Assembly: GCA_026770025.1 (NCBI GenBank)
Contig: JAMXDE010000012.1
Location: 1,116,001-1,180,000 of the forward strand
DNA from: Craspedostauros australis
Taxonomy: Eukaryota > Bacillariophyta > Bacillariophyceae > Mastogloiales > Achnanthaceae
Reading direction: 5' to 3'
DNA: 64,000 nt
The number at the start of each line of letters is the position of its first letter. The first letter of the stretch is position 1. The position numbers and the translations under genes were made by a program. Shown here piece by piece: positions 55,067 through 64,000 of this stretch. The notes under the pieces were generated by a model. The model had not been told where the DNA came from, did not search any database, and saw nothing but the letters and a program-made list of their open reading frames with translations.

Positions 55067-58000
55067 AGAGAGAGAGAGAGAGAAGCCCTGCTAATCAAGT
55101 TAGTACATATCATAGAGGCTAGCACCATTTTGACACAACCACGTCCGCAACTACTCTCAGACTACTAGCACATGCGTCCTCTCTACCACTACCTGGAGAG
55201 GGTCTTCTATCAGTGTACGAGCACTGATTCCATCACCATACAGAGTTGAACGACACGCCACAGCATGCCGCACGCATCTGTCATCGACTCCGTCCTTCCT
55301 CGTTGGTCACTCCCTGTCGACACACTTGGGCGGCGGCAACTCTAGGTCGTGTTTCGACAGCTGTAGTCATGGCCCCTTCCAAACCATGGTGCAGGTAAGA
55401 AGAGCAACAAAAGACGGAGCGGAGCTGATCGGAGGAGGAAATCTGTAACTGTTGTGCACCCCGGATGAAACGGTATCAAGACCAGAAACCAAACGCGTCG
55501 CTGAGGATCAACGGTTTCGCGATTGTCTCGAAAGGGAGAAGACCGCGAACGTCGCCTCTCATCGCTGTTTCACGATCTCGGGTGATTTCATCCTCCTCTT
55601 GGTCGGAGGCCTTCTGCTCTGGATGTTCCCGTCGGGTAGATGGTCCGGATTCTTTTTCTCAGCTCTCTCTCTCTCTCCAATTCCTCGCTGCTCTTGTCAA
55701 CTCGCACATGATGCGGTGCAGGTGGATCCAGGTCGACGAAGCAAGAGAAGACGTCCGATACCTGTCCCCTCTCGTCTCGCTTCTCTCCGTTCCATTTCAG
55801 GTTGTCTTTGGATCAACAAACGGCTCCTATTAGTACAGACGCTGCGAATACCAAACTTTCCCTCGATGCCCACATCATCACAAATTCGAATGCCGTACTC
55901 AACAAGTAAACATGCGTTACTAAAGCATTGGCAGAGCAGAGTACTCTATACACGGAATCATACGTGAAGAATCCAGGTCGGTGCACCAACAACTTCGCGA
56001 GATGTATCTCATGCACCCTTCTTTCCAATGGGCGTAAGGGCGCACCAACTTGTTCATTCCGACGCAAGTGTCCTCTGTTGCGCGAACCGGATTGTCGTTG
56101 AACTTGTGTCTGACGACATTTGGGGTGATCACCTGTCGTCCAGAGATATCAGATGAGGCGTGGCGACGAGGCATAAAAATATGTCTCTGTTGTGGCTTCT
56201 GCGTTGATGTGTGCTCTTGTGGCTCGGTAACTATCCCCATGACTTAAATCTCGCGGACTTTTTCTTGTCACCATTGTGGCATTTATTCAGTTATTGCGGC
56301 ATGTTCCATTATGTGTCGATGATGAATACGACAGAAGCGCGACAAGGGGGTTGGTCTTTCACCGGTTGGTATTGCATCTTGGTTGTGGACACAACGAGGG
56401 AGCACAAGCATCGCCTTTCCAGGTTCAAGACAACGGACTCCGGCTTCATCGTAATTATCGCTGCGAGCACAACATTTAGCGGGGAGTTGCTTTTCTGTGT
56501 GTTGGCGGTTCTGGATTCGCTTCTACATCGCCAACATGCGGCACCCGGTGTTTAAGTTGCTCAAAGGAAGGCAAAAAGGCAACATCGTACGTATACGGTC
56601 AGCCGTGTTGTCGCGCGATTTGACTGTGCGCAAGAGCGTTTGCTTTGATGGTACGGGGTTAAACAGAGAAAAGAATGAAGTTATTTTTGTCACGAACTGG
56701 TCATTTTCCGACGTCCCTCGCTGCCTGTTGTCTTCTATCTCTCCCACACCAAAAAATGGAGCCGTTCCGACCACATGAATGGGGCTGTGCTCAAGCTTTG
56801 TATCGACATCAGAGGACGACGAGACCATACCCTATACCACACACACTCGCACCACACATTCATTGCACACACGAGTATGTATGGTACTCTACTGCCAGGG
56901 CAGTCTTCGTCTTGCGGGTCAGCATCAGGCCATATCATGTGCGCACTCGAGACCATGATGCAAACGTGCGGGCACGCTGCTGCGACTATGGTCTTCCTGC
57001 GAACACTTCTACCAACATCTGGACCCCATGTATGACTGCCTCTCATCCTCCCTCCTGTACGGAATACGACTAGCTCGTGCATTGCGACGTCACGCAAACA
57101 TGAGACATGCACTAGTACTGTACCATATGTACTAATAAAAGTGTGGATGGAGTTGACGTCAGCTCTGGTGATGAATTCGGCAATCCATCACTTCATCAGG
57201 CCGTCGCTGCATCTGTTGTACCACCCGGATAGGAAGAACGGTTCGCCATGGGCGTATCACACATACCCACGGGCGCCGACAGAGAGGACTGGGGAAGAAA
57301 CAGTGGCAAACGTGACAACATCATCACAAAGTTGGTCGCCTCGTGCCCCTGGATGAGGTTGGTACTTAGTCACAGTTGACGCTCTGCGACAGGGTTGCGG
57401 ATCAAAAGGGAAGAAACGAAGTCAGAATCGTGACTCTCAGACACCGACATCCATCATTCAGTGTCCCAATCATAGCCAAGGACACCCACACGCCTCAGCC
57501 GGTTCGTTGCCATTGGTCCATTCCATTCTTGTATGCCGAACGCAGTGCACTCCAGTGGTATTGCACCGTTCCACACATACTCATACTCGCACGAGTACTT
57601 CGCGCGTATGGGTGCGCTGTGTGCAGGGTGCAGATCGTCCACAACAATGTGCGAGTGCATACGAGCACGTACAAATGGGCCCTCAACAGGACACACCATC
57701 ACGAACGACAGCGAATCGATCGTATCAACTTGGTTGTACCATCTGAGCTGCAAATGCAAAATCTATTGGTGGATTCTCGAAGCATGTATACTCGAGGGCA
57801 TGGCAAATGCTCCGGATCAATTACCTCTACTCGACTGAACTCCATCCGGATCCGCATGTGGCAACTGGCCACACTTCCAGTTGATAACCAGCCGCGTTGT
57901 CGGTTGATTCAACGATACATCAGCGAACGTGGAAGTTGACATCAACAGTGACAACAGTAGCAACAACGATGGGATCTACCCCTGCCACTGGCTTCTGCCA

Positions 58001-58212
58001 CCACCCCAGGACGTATGTCACAGTGCCAAGACTGCACCATCTTCCAGGCAACCTGCCACATGACAGCGCTTTCTTCTTGAAGGCTTCGGGGATCCGCTCT
58101 TCACTATCAGATGCGGGAGGACAGTGGATACGTAACCGAAGGGCCGCAAAGCTGTGTGCCACCAAGCTGTGGCACGCATGCGCCGAACACGCGTCGCAAC
58201 GAAGAGAATCGA
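55067..58212. other. gene-poor region
   Basis: 3.15 kb between the HSF stop (+) and the membrane-protein stop (-). A GA run follows the HSF stop (55068-55082). The longest frames (55452-55967 and 57376-57939 on +) have no ordered blocks. I see no RNA gene or mobile element here. Confidence 0.45.
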
Positions 58213-59655
58213 TCACATATCCTGTTGCCACATGAACCGCCTGCGTTCGCCGGGTTCCGCCACGGCCCCTGATCTCTTGGCGATGTCGTAGCACTTGTCC
58301 AGGAAGGTCATGTGCGAATTGGCTTCTTGGCGGTTGCGACGCGCGACGCTCCTCGAATGCCAGCGCCACAAGTACATCGTCGCGGATTTGCCGGCGATCG
58401 TCCAGAAACCTGCCGATGTGGCGACGGCGGCTTGGCGCACCGTGTCGCCTTCGGCGGCGAGGTTGGCCTGCTTGAGCCAGAAACGCGTCATCCACGTCGA
58501 GATCTCCATGAACTGTCTCGTGTCGCGACAGTTGGCGAGGTAAATGGACCACGCTGCGATCCGCTCGATGATCGCCAGCACGAGCAGCACCGTGATGGTG
58601 TGCAGGATCATGGGCTCGCGGCAGTAGATGGACGCCGCGACGATGATGCTCGCGAGCGCGTATCCGTTGACGCCTCCGTAGTAGTGGAAGGTCGACTTGA
58701 GGCGAACCCCGGGCAGGTCCTGATTCCGATAGCGACGCCGAAACGTCGCAAAGTAGACGTACACCGCGACGACACGAGCGGCGACTTCCCGGGGCGGTGC
58801 CGTGATGAGCAGGACGGCGCGCCTTGGCCATCCCTCGTCTTCCAAGACGGTATCGGCGTCGGACATGGCATCCGAGTCGGCATTGAGATTGGACGACGAC
58901 GAGCCCACGGTGTCAGTGTCGCTATCGCCGTCCAACTCCAATGAGCAGTCCGATGCCGATCCCAGCGACTTCCGAGAACTGTGCTGGTGAGATGCGTCCA
59001 GATTCATGGAGTCTCCATCTCGCATCTCCCCCTTGTGCTCCTTGGGTTCTTCGTTGGTATCATGGACACCGCCTTTCTGCGGGTTCCACCGTTGCTGGAA
59101 CTTCCGTTGTTGCTTCAACTGCTTGCGTTGCCTCAGCATCGTGCGCTCCTCATGCAGAGTCGGCTTGGATGTTGGGCTTTGGCGTTCACGGTGATGATGT
59201 TTGTGTCCATGGTGATGGTGATGGTGTTTGTGATGATCGCGATGGTTGGAGTCAAAGTCGTTGTCATGAGTTCTGATGGTGCTGTTGCTCTCGCCGCTGA
59301 CCACACGACCACCTCCCAACGACGAAACCGAGGAGGACACCGAAGATGTGTCCTTGGCTGTCTTGGCATGCATCGGAGAGGTGAAGGATCTGCTGGAGGC
59401 CAACGACGATGACTCCGTCCCGGTGCCATTGCCCCAGCGCAGCCGGTATCTGCGTCGGCGGCGACTGCGATTCAAGCTCGAGGCAGACGGCAGGCTCCCC
59501 ACAACGCTGACGGCCTCGCTCTTGTTACTGGCACGCCAGCTGTCGTCGGTGGGTTCGTGTTGCCATCGTCGCCGCGGCATGCAGCAAGTGAAGGCCACCA
59601 CATCATCCTGCGGCATGGTGTCTTGCGATGGTTTCTGCTCTTTTGGCGGTCCCAT
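58213..59655 (-). CDS. unknown membrane protein with His-rich disordered N-terminus
   Basis: 480 residues, one exon. Residues 1-275 are Ser/Asp/Arg/His-rich with HHKHHHHHHGHKHHH near residue 142 (a possible metal-binding stretch) and a Lys/Gln-rich coiled-coil segment (RQRKQLKQQRKFQQRW). From about 285 the protein is ordered: WPRRAVLLITAPPREVAARV, FHYYGGVNGYALASIIVAAS, then REPMILHTITVLLVLAIIER. These give two or three hydrophobic helices, followed by Trp/Arg-rich amphipathic segments (TWMTRFWLKQANLAAEGD, TMYLWRWHSRSVARRN). I do not recognise the family. Confidence 0.65.
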   Translation of the reverse strand: MGPPKEQKPSQDTMPQDDVVAFTCCMPRRRWQHEPTDDSWRASNKSEAVSVVGSLPSASSLNRSRRRRRYRLRWGNGTGTESSSLASSRSFTSPMHAKTAKDTSSVSSSVSSLGGGRVVSGESNSTIRTHDNDFDSNHRDHHKHHHHHHGHKHHHRERQSPTSKPTLHEERTMLRQRKQLKQQRKFQQRWNPQKGGVHDTNEEPKEHKGEMRDGDSMNLDASHQHSSRKSLGSASDCSLELDGDSDTDTVGSSSSNLNADSDAMSDADTVLEDEGWPRRAVLLITAPPREVAARVVAVYVYFATFRRRYRNQDLPGVRLKSTFHYYGGVNGYALASIIVAASIYCREPMILHTITVLLVLAIIERIAAWSIYLANCRDTRQFMEISTWMTRFWLKQANLAAEGDTVRQAAVATSAGFWTIAGKSATMYLWRWHSRSVARRNRQEANSHMTFLDKCYDIAKRSGAVAEPGERRRFMWQQDM

Positions 59656-60493
59656 GGGTGGATTCGATGGGTATTCTCGTGTTGATTTGTATTACGTCTG
59701 GTATTGCTCTGTTGCTCTGTTGCTCTGTTGCTCTTTTGGTATTTTATGTTGTTATTGTGGGCTGTGATGGACCCAGCCGGGCGGTTGGTTGATTGCTTTT
59801 GATGGTTGCTATCGCTAAAGAAGCGTTTCTCTCTTATTTATGCGCGGAGTACCTCTTGTCGGTTCCAGCCTGAAAGCCTCCATCGCTCTGCTCCTCCTCT
59901 GTTTGTGTCTGTGTGTGTCCTTGTCCCTCGCTCTGCCTCTCTTCGGGCTTCGCGACGCAAAAAACAGGATTGTGTGTGATGACTTTCGTCGCTGTCGCCG
60001 CAGAATGGTTGTGTTCGGATGAGAGCGAAACACGATCAAGGTGTGGCTGTTGGTGCTGATGCTCCGTCTTTTGTCTCTCTCTCGTACCTCCAGCAATCGC
60101 TGTTCTGGTTGTTACCGCAACTGCCTTCACACATGACACCATGCATGACTGTGACAGGGGAAATATTGTTCTTCGTGACGCTTGTGACTTGAACTCACAT
60201 GTCAAACATGAGTTGGCCAATCCGTCTTTCGGAAGTGCAAGATGGACTGCGCCACAATCAACGCCAAATTTTTCGCCTTCGGCTGCCTGTGCTGTTTGAC
60301 AAGAGAAAACAACACATCTGAGTCGAATGCGCTTAGTTCGACTCATCGGAATAATCTGTTTTCCAGGAATTGGAAATGTCAGTGGTGGTTGGTTCCAACA
60401 CCTCCGGAGGTGTTTTCTGGGTCGTTGGATTTCCCCACACGGTCATCGTACTCGTGTCACCTCCCACCACGTGCCTCTGTGGCTGTGAATCCA
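59656..60493. other. intergenic region, divergent promoters
   Basis: 838 bases between the unknown membrane protein (-) and the MDP1-type gene (+). An 8-bp TGCTCTGT tandem lies at about 59705-59735. No coding frame is convincing. Confidence 0.5.
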
Positions 60494-61041
60494 ATGACGA
60501 TGATGACGGCGCTGACGAGAACAGGTGCAGTGAGAAACATCGGAAGGTTGGGAAGCAGTGGTACCCAAGCACCATCGCAGTTGATCCACCACGTCCGGCC
60601 GCTCAGCTTCATCTCTGATCGCAGTCTGCACTCTGCTGTCATCCATAGCAACAGCACAACGAATACAATCCACAGCGCCAGAATGAGCGCCGAACAAAAC
60701 GCCAAATCGGCATCGCGCGACAAGCACCTGCCATCGATGATCGTGTTCGATCTCGACGATTGTCTGTGGACGCCCGAGATGTTCGAGCTGCCTGGTTTGC
60801 CCAGCATCGCCGTGCATGACAAAGTGACCAACTTGGTCGTCGGCCTGCGGGTTCCCCATGCAGACGACACGGTGCGGCTGTTCGATGGTGCCAGGAAGGT
60901 GCTGACCGAACTCGCCACGAATCCAGCCTATCGCGACATCACATTGGCGACGGCGTCGTCGTCGTTGGAGCCATCGTATTCGTACGCCTGTTTGGCAGCG
61001 TTGCAGATTCTGCCCGACACGACGGTGGCCGATATGATGAG
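60494..61041 (+). CDS. MDP1-type HAD phosphatase, first exon only
   Basis: From the ATG at 60494 the first ~63 residues (ALTRTGAVRNIGRLG and more) resemble a mitochondrial presequence; a second ATG at 60683 (MSAEQNAKS) would give a cytosolic form. The HAD motif I is MIVFDLDDCLWTPEMFEL, the hallmark of magnesium-dependent phosphatase 1, with VRLFDGARKVLTEL and ITLATASSSLEPSY (motif II) after it. The coding frame reaches ADMMR and a donor GTATGT at 61042. The motif III region expected next (KTTHF, then FFDD) is not present up to the retroelement ORF, so the rest lies past the insertion, beyond the window, or is lost. Confidence 0.82.
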
Positions 61042-61337
61042 GTATGTGGATGAGTGGTGTGTTGTCTATGGTGTGATTGGAATGCGGCACAATTGAGTCC
61101 GGGCTGTGATGATGCACTCAACTATTGCATCATTTATCGTAGTCTCATCAAAGCACCACATCACTCACCCAACTTCTGCTCTGCTTCTGGATGGAACCAT
61201 CCTCACACCGATCTCGACTTGGCTCCACACAACGAATACAATGCATTATGCATAGAATCGGAATTCCGACAAACCAAACCAAAGAAAAATAAAAACTAAT
61301 TAATCCCCTAACACAACACAAACAACAGCAAAGCAAA
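61042..61337. other. MDP1 intron start and retroelement leader
   Basis: The first bases follow the MDP1 donor. From about 61160 the + strand becomes poor in G and rich in A and C, ending in CAACACAAACAACAGC just before the ORF. The exact border of the element cannot be seen. Confidence 0.45.
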
Positions 61338-63950
61338 ATGACTTCGAACAACCAACCCAACACGAGCCACCGCGAAGAGACCGAACCCAAGGAAGTACCA
61401 ACTTTGGAGCCTCCGACCAAGGAGCCCGACAAACCCCCAGCCAAAGGAAGTATAGATGCAAGCAACCAGCACCGAGCTCGACGGCAAGCAAAAAGAGCGA
61501 TCTCATACGACGGCGGAATGGAAGAGAACGACCCCGACGATGTGTCCATCACATACAGACCTCGATCCAACACGTTCAAGACAGCAGCCAACAAGACAGG
61601 AGTCGAAGTAGAACCATTCGAGAAAGCCACCGGCGACGGATCCATCGACAGAGCTGCGAAGGCGGCATGGAAGGCGCGAGCGATATGGTATAACAACGAC
61701 GAAGCAACAGCGGACCGAGAGAATCCAACAATCAAGCAGTGGGAGCACTTTTTCAGGGACCTCGCGGACGGCAGAGTGACCGCCTTCGGACCGATCACAC
61801 TACCCAGCAAAGACCCCACAAGGTTGCGTCTCCTACAGTTCGTGCTCAATGTGGCATCAACAAACCCGCATGAAGTATTCCGCGCGCATCTCAACAGCAA
61901 CGGCACAGTGAAAAGCGCACGCGCAGTCAAAGTCTGGAAAGCAGCGAACCGAGTCCTTGGATCCAACTACGACCTAGGGGCAGCACCTGCTGAAGACGCC
62001 GATGGCAACGAAACACGCATGGAAGGGCTCACGCTACAATCCAACGAAGATTTCCCAACAGACCCAAACGAATCACACGGACCAGCAGCAGCCTCAATGC
62101 CAACTCATCTGAACACAGAATCGCTCAGCACCGACAGCGACTCATATACCAGCAGACAACCAACGAAAAGAACCAGGTTCAAATCGCCGAAGAGCACCAC
62201 AGACTCGCACCGAGTCAGCCAGCAAAGCGGAGGCAGTTCGCAGTCCACAGGATCAACACGAAGCAATGACTCATCCACGGACTCTGGCATCACCAACGCC
62301 CGCCAACGCAAGAATCGACAAGCGACAAAGACGACAAGAACAGATGATCACTCAGTCAGCTCTGACGAAGAGTCCAACACGTCGCAAACAAAAATAGCGC
62401 CGCCAAGACACGAATTCACTACCCGATTCACCATCAAGCTCAACGTCGACAGAACCGAGGAAGACACAACGGCAGCAGTCCGAGATCGCATTCGACGCTG
62501 GTTCAGGCAAGTCCGGCGAATCGACCCGTCCGCGGTGATACTGCCATGGAGAGAGTCCAGCAACACGGGACCGCACATAGCACACTCCGGGCAGATCCCA
62601 GAAAGAATGGACGAACTCCGAACCTTCTTCCCCGGACTCCGAGCACCGTCAGGCGAGACTGGAATCACCTACGCCAAAGTGCGCATCACCACCAGGGAAA
62701 ACCCATTCGACATCACGGCGGACAGGAACTCAGAACTCAATGCATACTACTACAACGAACATGAAGGGTTGTACGAGGCGCAGCTCCAGGATGCAGAAGA
62801 AGTCAAAGAAATCGGATTCTTGCTGTACTCCGGAGGGTTCACCGACGTCGACGGCACAGTTGACATCATCAACAGAAGCCTCCGACGCAACAACAGCCAA
62901 ATCCGAGTGGGAGGCAAGATCAAAAACATAGTTCAGGTCAGCACGGAAACAAGAGAAAAATTCAGGGAGGGCAAGAGGCACTGGACAGTGCAACCTTGGA
63001 GGGCAGTCAAACTTGAGGTTGAACGATCACAGGCATACAGCGCAGTCACTGAGGTGGCCAATCTGTTCAACACCAGAGAAGAGCGACCAGGAGCAACCAA
63101 CTTCAGGTTCCTACCAGACAAAAAGTACGAACAGATGTCACGAAAGAAGGCCGAATTCAGAGAAGGGCTAGTGGCCAAGCATCAGGCTATACTGTCAGTG
63201 ATCGAGTACTCAGACGCCGATGGAGTGATCCACCTCGACAAGAAAGTCAAAGGCCGCGACAACAAGTCCATCACACTCAGGAAGCTCATCCTCAGAGAGA
63301 CCAACGACAAAGGCAAGAGGATCTTTCACAGCGTAGACCGCGCAAGAGGAACAGACGACCAAGTCGTGGCCCACTCCTTTCCCGAATACCAGGAGGAGGC
63401 CAAGCACTACATGAGTCTGCTGCCGGCAATCGCGCGCCACAAAGTGGGAGAGAAGGCCGAGAAATGGTTCAGCCCTGAGGTGTGGATCGCCAGCCTCAAC
63501 ATCGTGCATGACCCGGCCACCAACGATTACACATCTCCAGATGTCCACAATCTCGAAGACATCGCCGACGAAGAATTTCCGGCCAGTGTGATAATCACCA
63601 ACATCCCGGACATGATGCCCACCACTCATCGACCAGCAGCCCTCGACAACAGAAGCATCTTCAACCCCAACTCAACTGTCGGCACAACCAACCGGTCCAT
63701 CGATTCTGCCTACACAGCAGCCCCCAGGCAGGAGACCGACAACCAACAGGCGGAGACCGACTCAACGGAACGAGCTCCCCACCACGGCTCGGCAAGCCCC
63801 GAAGGGATACTCCGCACAGGATCCGACACAAGGTACAGTCAACAACAATCCCGGGAAGCCCAATTGCTCGCACAGGTCCAAGCACTCCGACGGGAGCTCG
63901 GCAAACCCAACGGCGACCCTCCGCAGCCCAATGGAGGACAGTCACCATGA
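61338..63950 (+). CDS. retroelement ORF1 protein
   Basis: 870 residues. The N-terminal part is charged and disordered but contains an ordered segment (AAKAAWKARAIWYNNDEAT, KQWEHFFRDLADGRVTAFGP and LRLLQFVLNVASTNPHEVF) that looks like a helical domain. A Ser/Thr/Arg-rich linker follows. From about residue 360 a second domain reads RFTIKLNVDRTEEDTTAAV, RIRRWFRQVRRIDPSAVILP and MDELRTFFPGLRAP, then EIGFLLYSGGFTDV and IRVGGKIKNIV. I recall this domain plan from repetitive proteins of diatom genomes linked to reverse-transcriptase genes. The C-terminus is Gln/Asn/Pro-rich with a short coiled coil (REAQLLAQVQALRREL). No zinc knuckle is seen. The frame is intact, so the copy may be young. Role: nucleic-acid-binding chaperone, inferred. 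Confidence 0.65.
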   Translation: MTSNNQPNTSHREETEPKEVPTLEPPTKEPDKPPAKGSIDASNQHRARRQAKRAISYDGGMEENDPDDVSITYRPRSNTFKTAANKTGVEVEPFEKATGDGSIDRAAKAAWKARAIWYNNDEATADRENPTIKQWEHFFRDLADGRVTAFGPITLPSKDPTRLRLLQFVLNVASTNPHEVFRAHLNSNGTVKSARAVKVWKAANRVLGSNYDLGAAPAEDADGNETRMEGLTLQSNEDFPTDPNESHGPAAASMPTHLNTESLSTDSDSYTSRQPTKRTRFKSPKSTTDSHRVSQQSGGSSQSTGSTRSNDSSTDSGITNARQRKNRQATKTTRTDDHSVSSDEESNTSQTKIAPPRHEFTTRFTIKLNVDRTEEDTTAAVRDRIRRWFRQVRRIDPSAVILPWRESSNTGPHIAHSGQIPERMDELRTFFPGLRAPSGETGITYAKVRITTRENPFDITADRNSELNAYYYNEHEGLYEAQLQDAEEVKEIGFLLYSGGFTDVDGTVDIINRSLRRNNSQIRVGGKIKNIVQVSTETREKFREGKRHWTVQPWRAVKLEVERSQAYSAVTEVANLFNTREERPGATNFRFLPDKKYEQMSRKKAEFREGLVAKHQAILSVIEYSDADGVIHLDKKVKGRDNKSITLRKLILRETNDKGKRIFHSVDRARGTDDQVVAHSFPEYQEEAKHYMSLLPAIARHKVGEKAEKWFSPEVWIASLNIVHDPATNDYTSPDVHNLEDIADEEFPASVIITNIPDMMPTTHRPAALDNRSIFNPNSTVGTTNRSIDSAYTAAPRQETDNQQAETDSTERAPHHGSASPEGILRTGSDTRYSQQQSREAQLLAQVQALRRELGKPNGDPPQPNGGQSP

Positions 63951-64000
63951 TAGTCAGCCACATACGGGCACAGTCCAGCCCGAACCGCGACGGACCCAAC
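63948..64000 (+). CDS. start of retroelement ORF2, truncated by the window
   Basis: ATG at 63948 overlaps the ORF1 stop as ATGA and opens a frame (MIVSHIRAQSSPNRDG) to the end of the window without a stop. A 4-base overlap suggests coupled termination and reinitiation. Only 17 codons are visible, so the product is unknown; a reverse transcriptase is expected. Confidence 0.45.

Larger units (their letters stand above)
61160..64000 (+). mobile_element. retroelement, 5' part (probably non-LTR), cut by the window end
   Basis: An A-rich coding strand unlike the neighbouring genes, a long first ORF of a diatom-repeat type and a second ORF starting in an ATGA overlap. The reverse transcriptase would lie in the second ORF, outside the window, so the class is inferred. 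No LTR is seen upstream. The left border is approximate. Confidence 0.6.

Noticed and set aside
61148-61966. 272-codon minus-strand frame
   Set aside because: Antisense to the retroelement ORF1, caused by its A-rich, T-poor composition.
1-64000. tRNA, rRNA or CRISPR features
   Set aside because: I looked for T-loop type GGTTCGAnnCC boxes with a matching A box and for regularly spaced repeats. The one good GTTCGAACCC (near 13542) lies inside UBA3 coding sequence. No array was seen.

Overview
The window is nuclear DNA from a photosynthetic stramenopile, most likely a diatom. Several features point there. Genes have zero to two short GT-AG introns. Two proteins carry an N-terminal signal peptide followed by a cleavage-site Phe (ADAF-TP, VTAF-NTP), the bipartite plastid-targeting signature of secondary red plastids. 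One protein has two copies of the diatom-expanded GRGG domain (DUF6824). There is an HSF-type regulator, an LRR receptor with Pro-Thr repeats, and a retroelement ORF of the kind repeated in diatom genomes. Coding starts were set to the first plausible in-frame ATG, and exon joins were worked out by hand from GT/AG sites, reading phase and family conservation.

Layout. 0-13 kb: plastid-signal P-loop protein (-), two-exon type II membrane protein (+), TMX3-like ER thioredoxin (-), APC/C subunit CDC27 in three exons (+), three-exon small plastid membrane protein (+), mitochondrial uL23m (+), and PIG-P (-), which only appears once three short exons are joined. 13-22.4 kb: UBA3 (+), two protein-only RNase P genes facing tail to tail (one with a mitochondrial-like, one with a secretory/plastid-like N-terminus), and a sirtuin (-). 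23-32.4 kb: neutral ceramidase in three exons (+), an LRR protein (+), a SAP/DUF6434 protein broken by a frameshift (-), a Pkr1-like V-ATPase assembly factor (-) and the GPI transamidase subunit GAA1 (+). 32.5-46.7 kb: two unrecognised genes (-), the double DUF6824 protein (+), an intronless beta-helix protein resembling bacterial/fungal proteins (-), and a 1,560-residue LRR transmembrane protein (+). 48-64 kb: a CENP-B/Psq-type DNA-binding protein without a transposase core (-), a gene-poor stretch with one decayed-looking reading frame, an HSF factor (+), another gene-poor stretch, an unknown membrane protein (-), the first exon of an MDP1-type HAD phosphatase (+), and directly after it a retroelement ORF whose second ORF starts in an ATGA overlap and runs off the window.

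The genes do not form operons. They are mostly housekeeping functions: cell cycle and ubiquitin-like conjugation (CDC27, UBA3), organelle RNA and translation (two PRORPs, uL23m), ER, GPI-anchor and membrane work (TMX3-like, PIG-P, GAA1, Pkr1-like, ceramidase). The least explained items are the small plastid membrane protein, the beta-helix protein, the PRORP pair with a reduced zinc motif, the CENP-B-like protein and the retroelement lying directly downstream of the first MDP1 exon. I found no tRNA, rRNA or CRISPR array.
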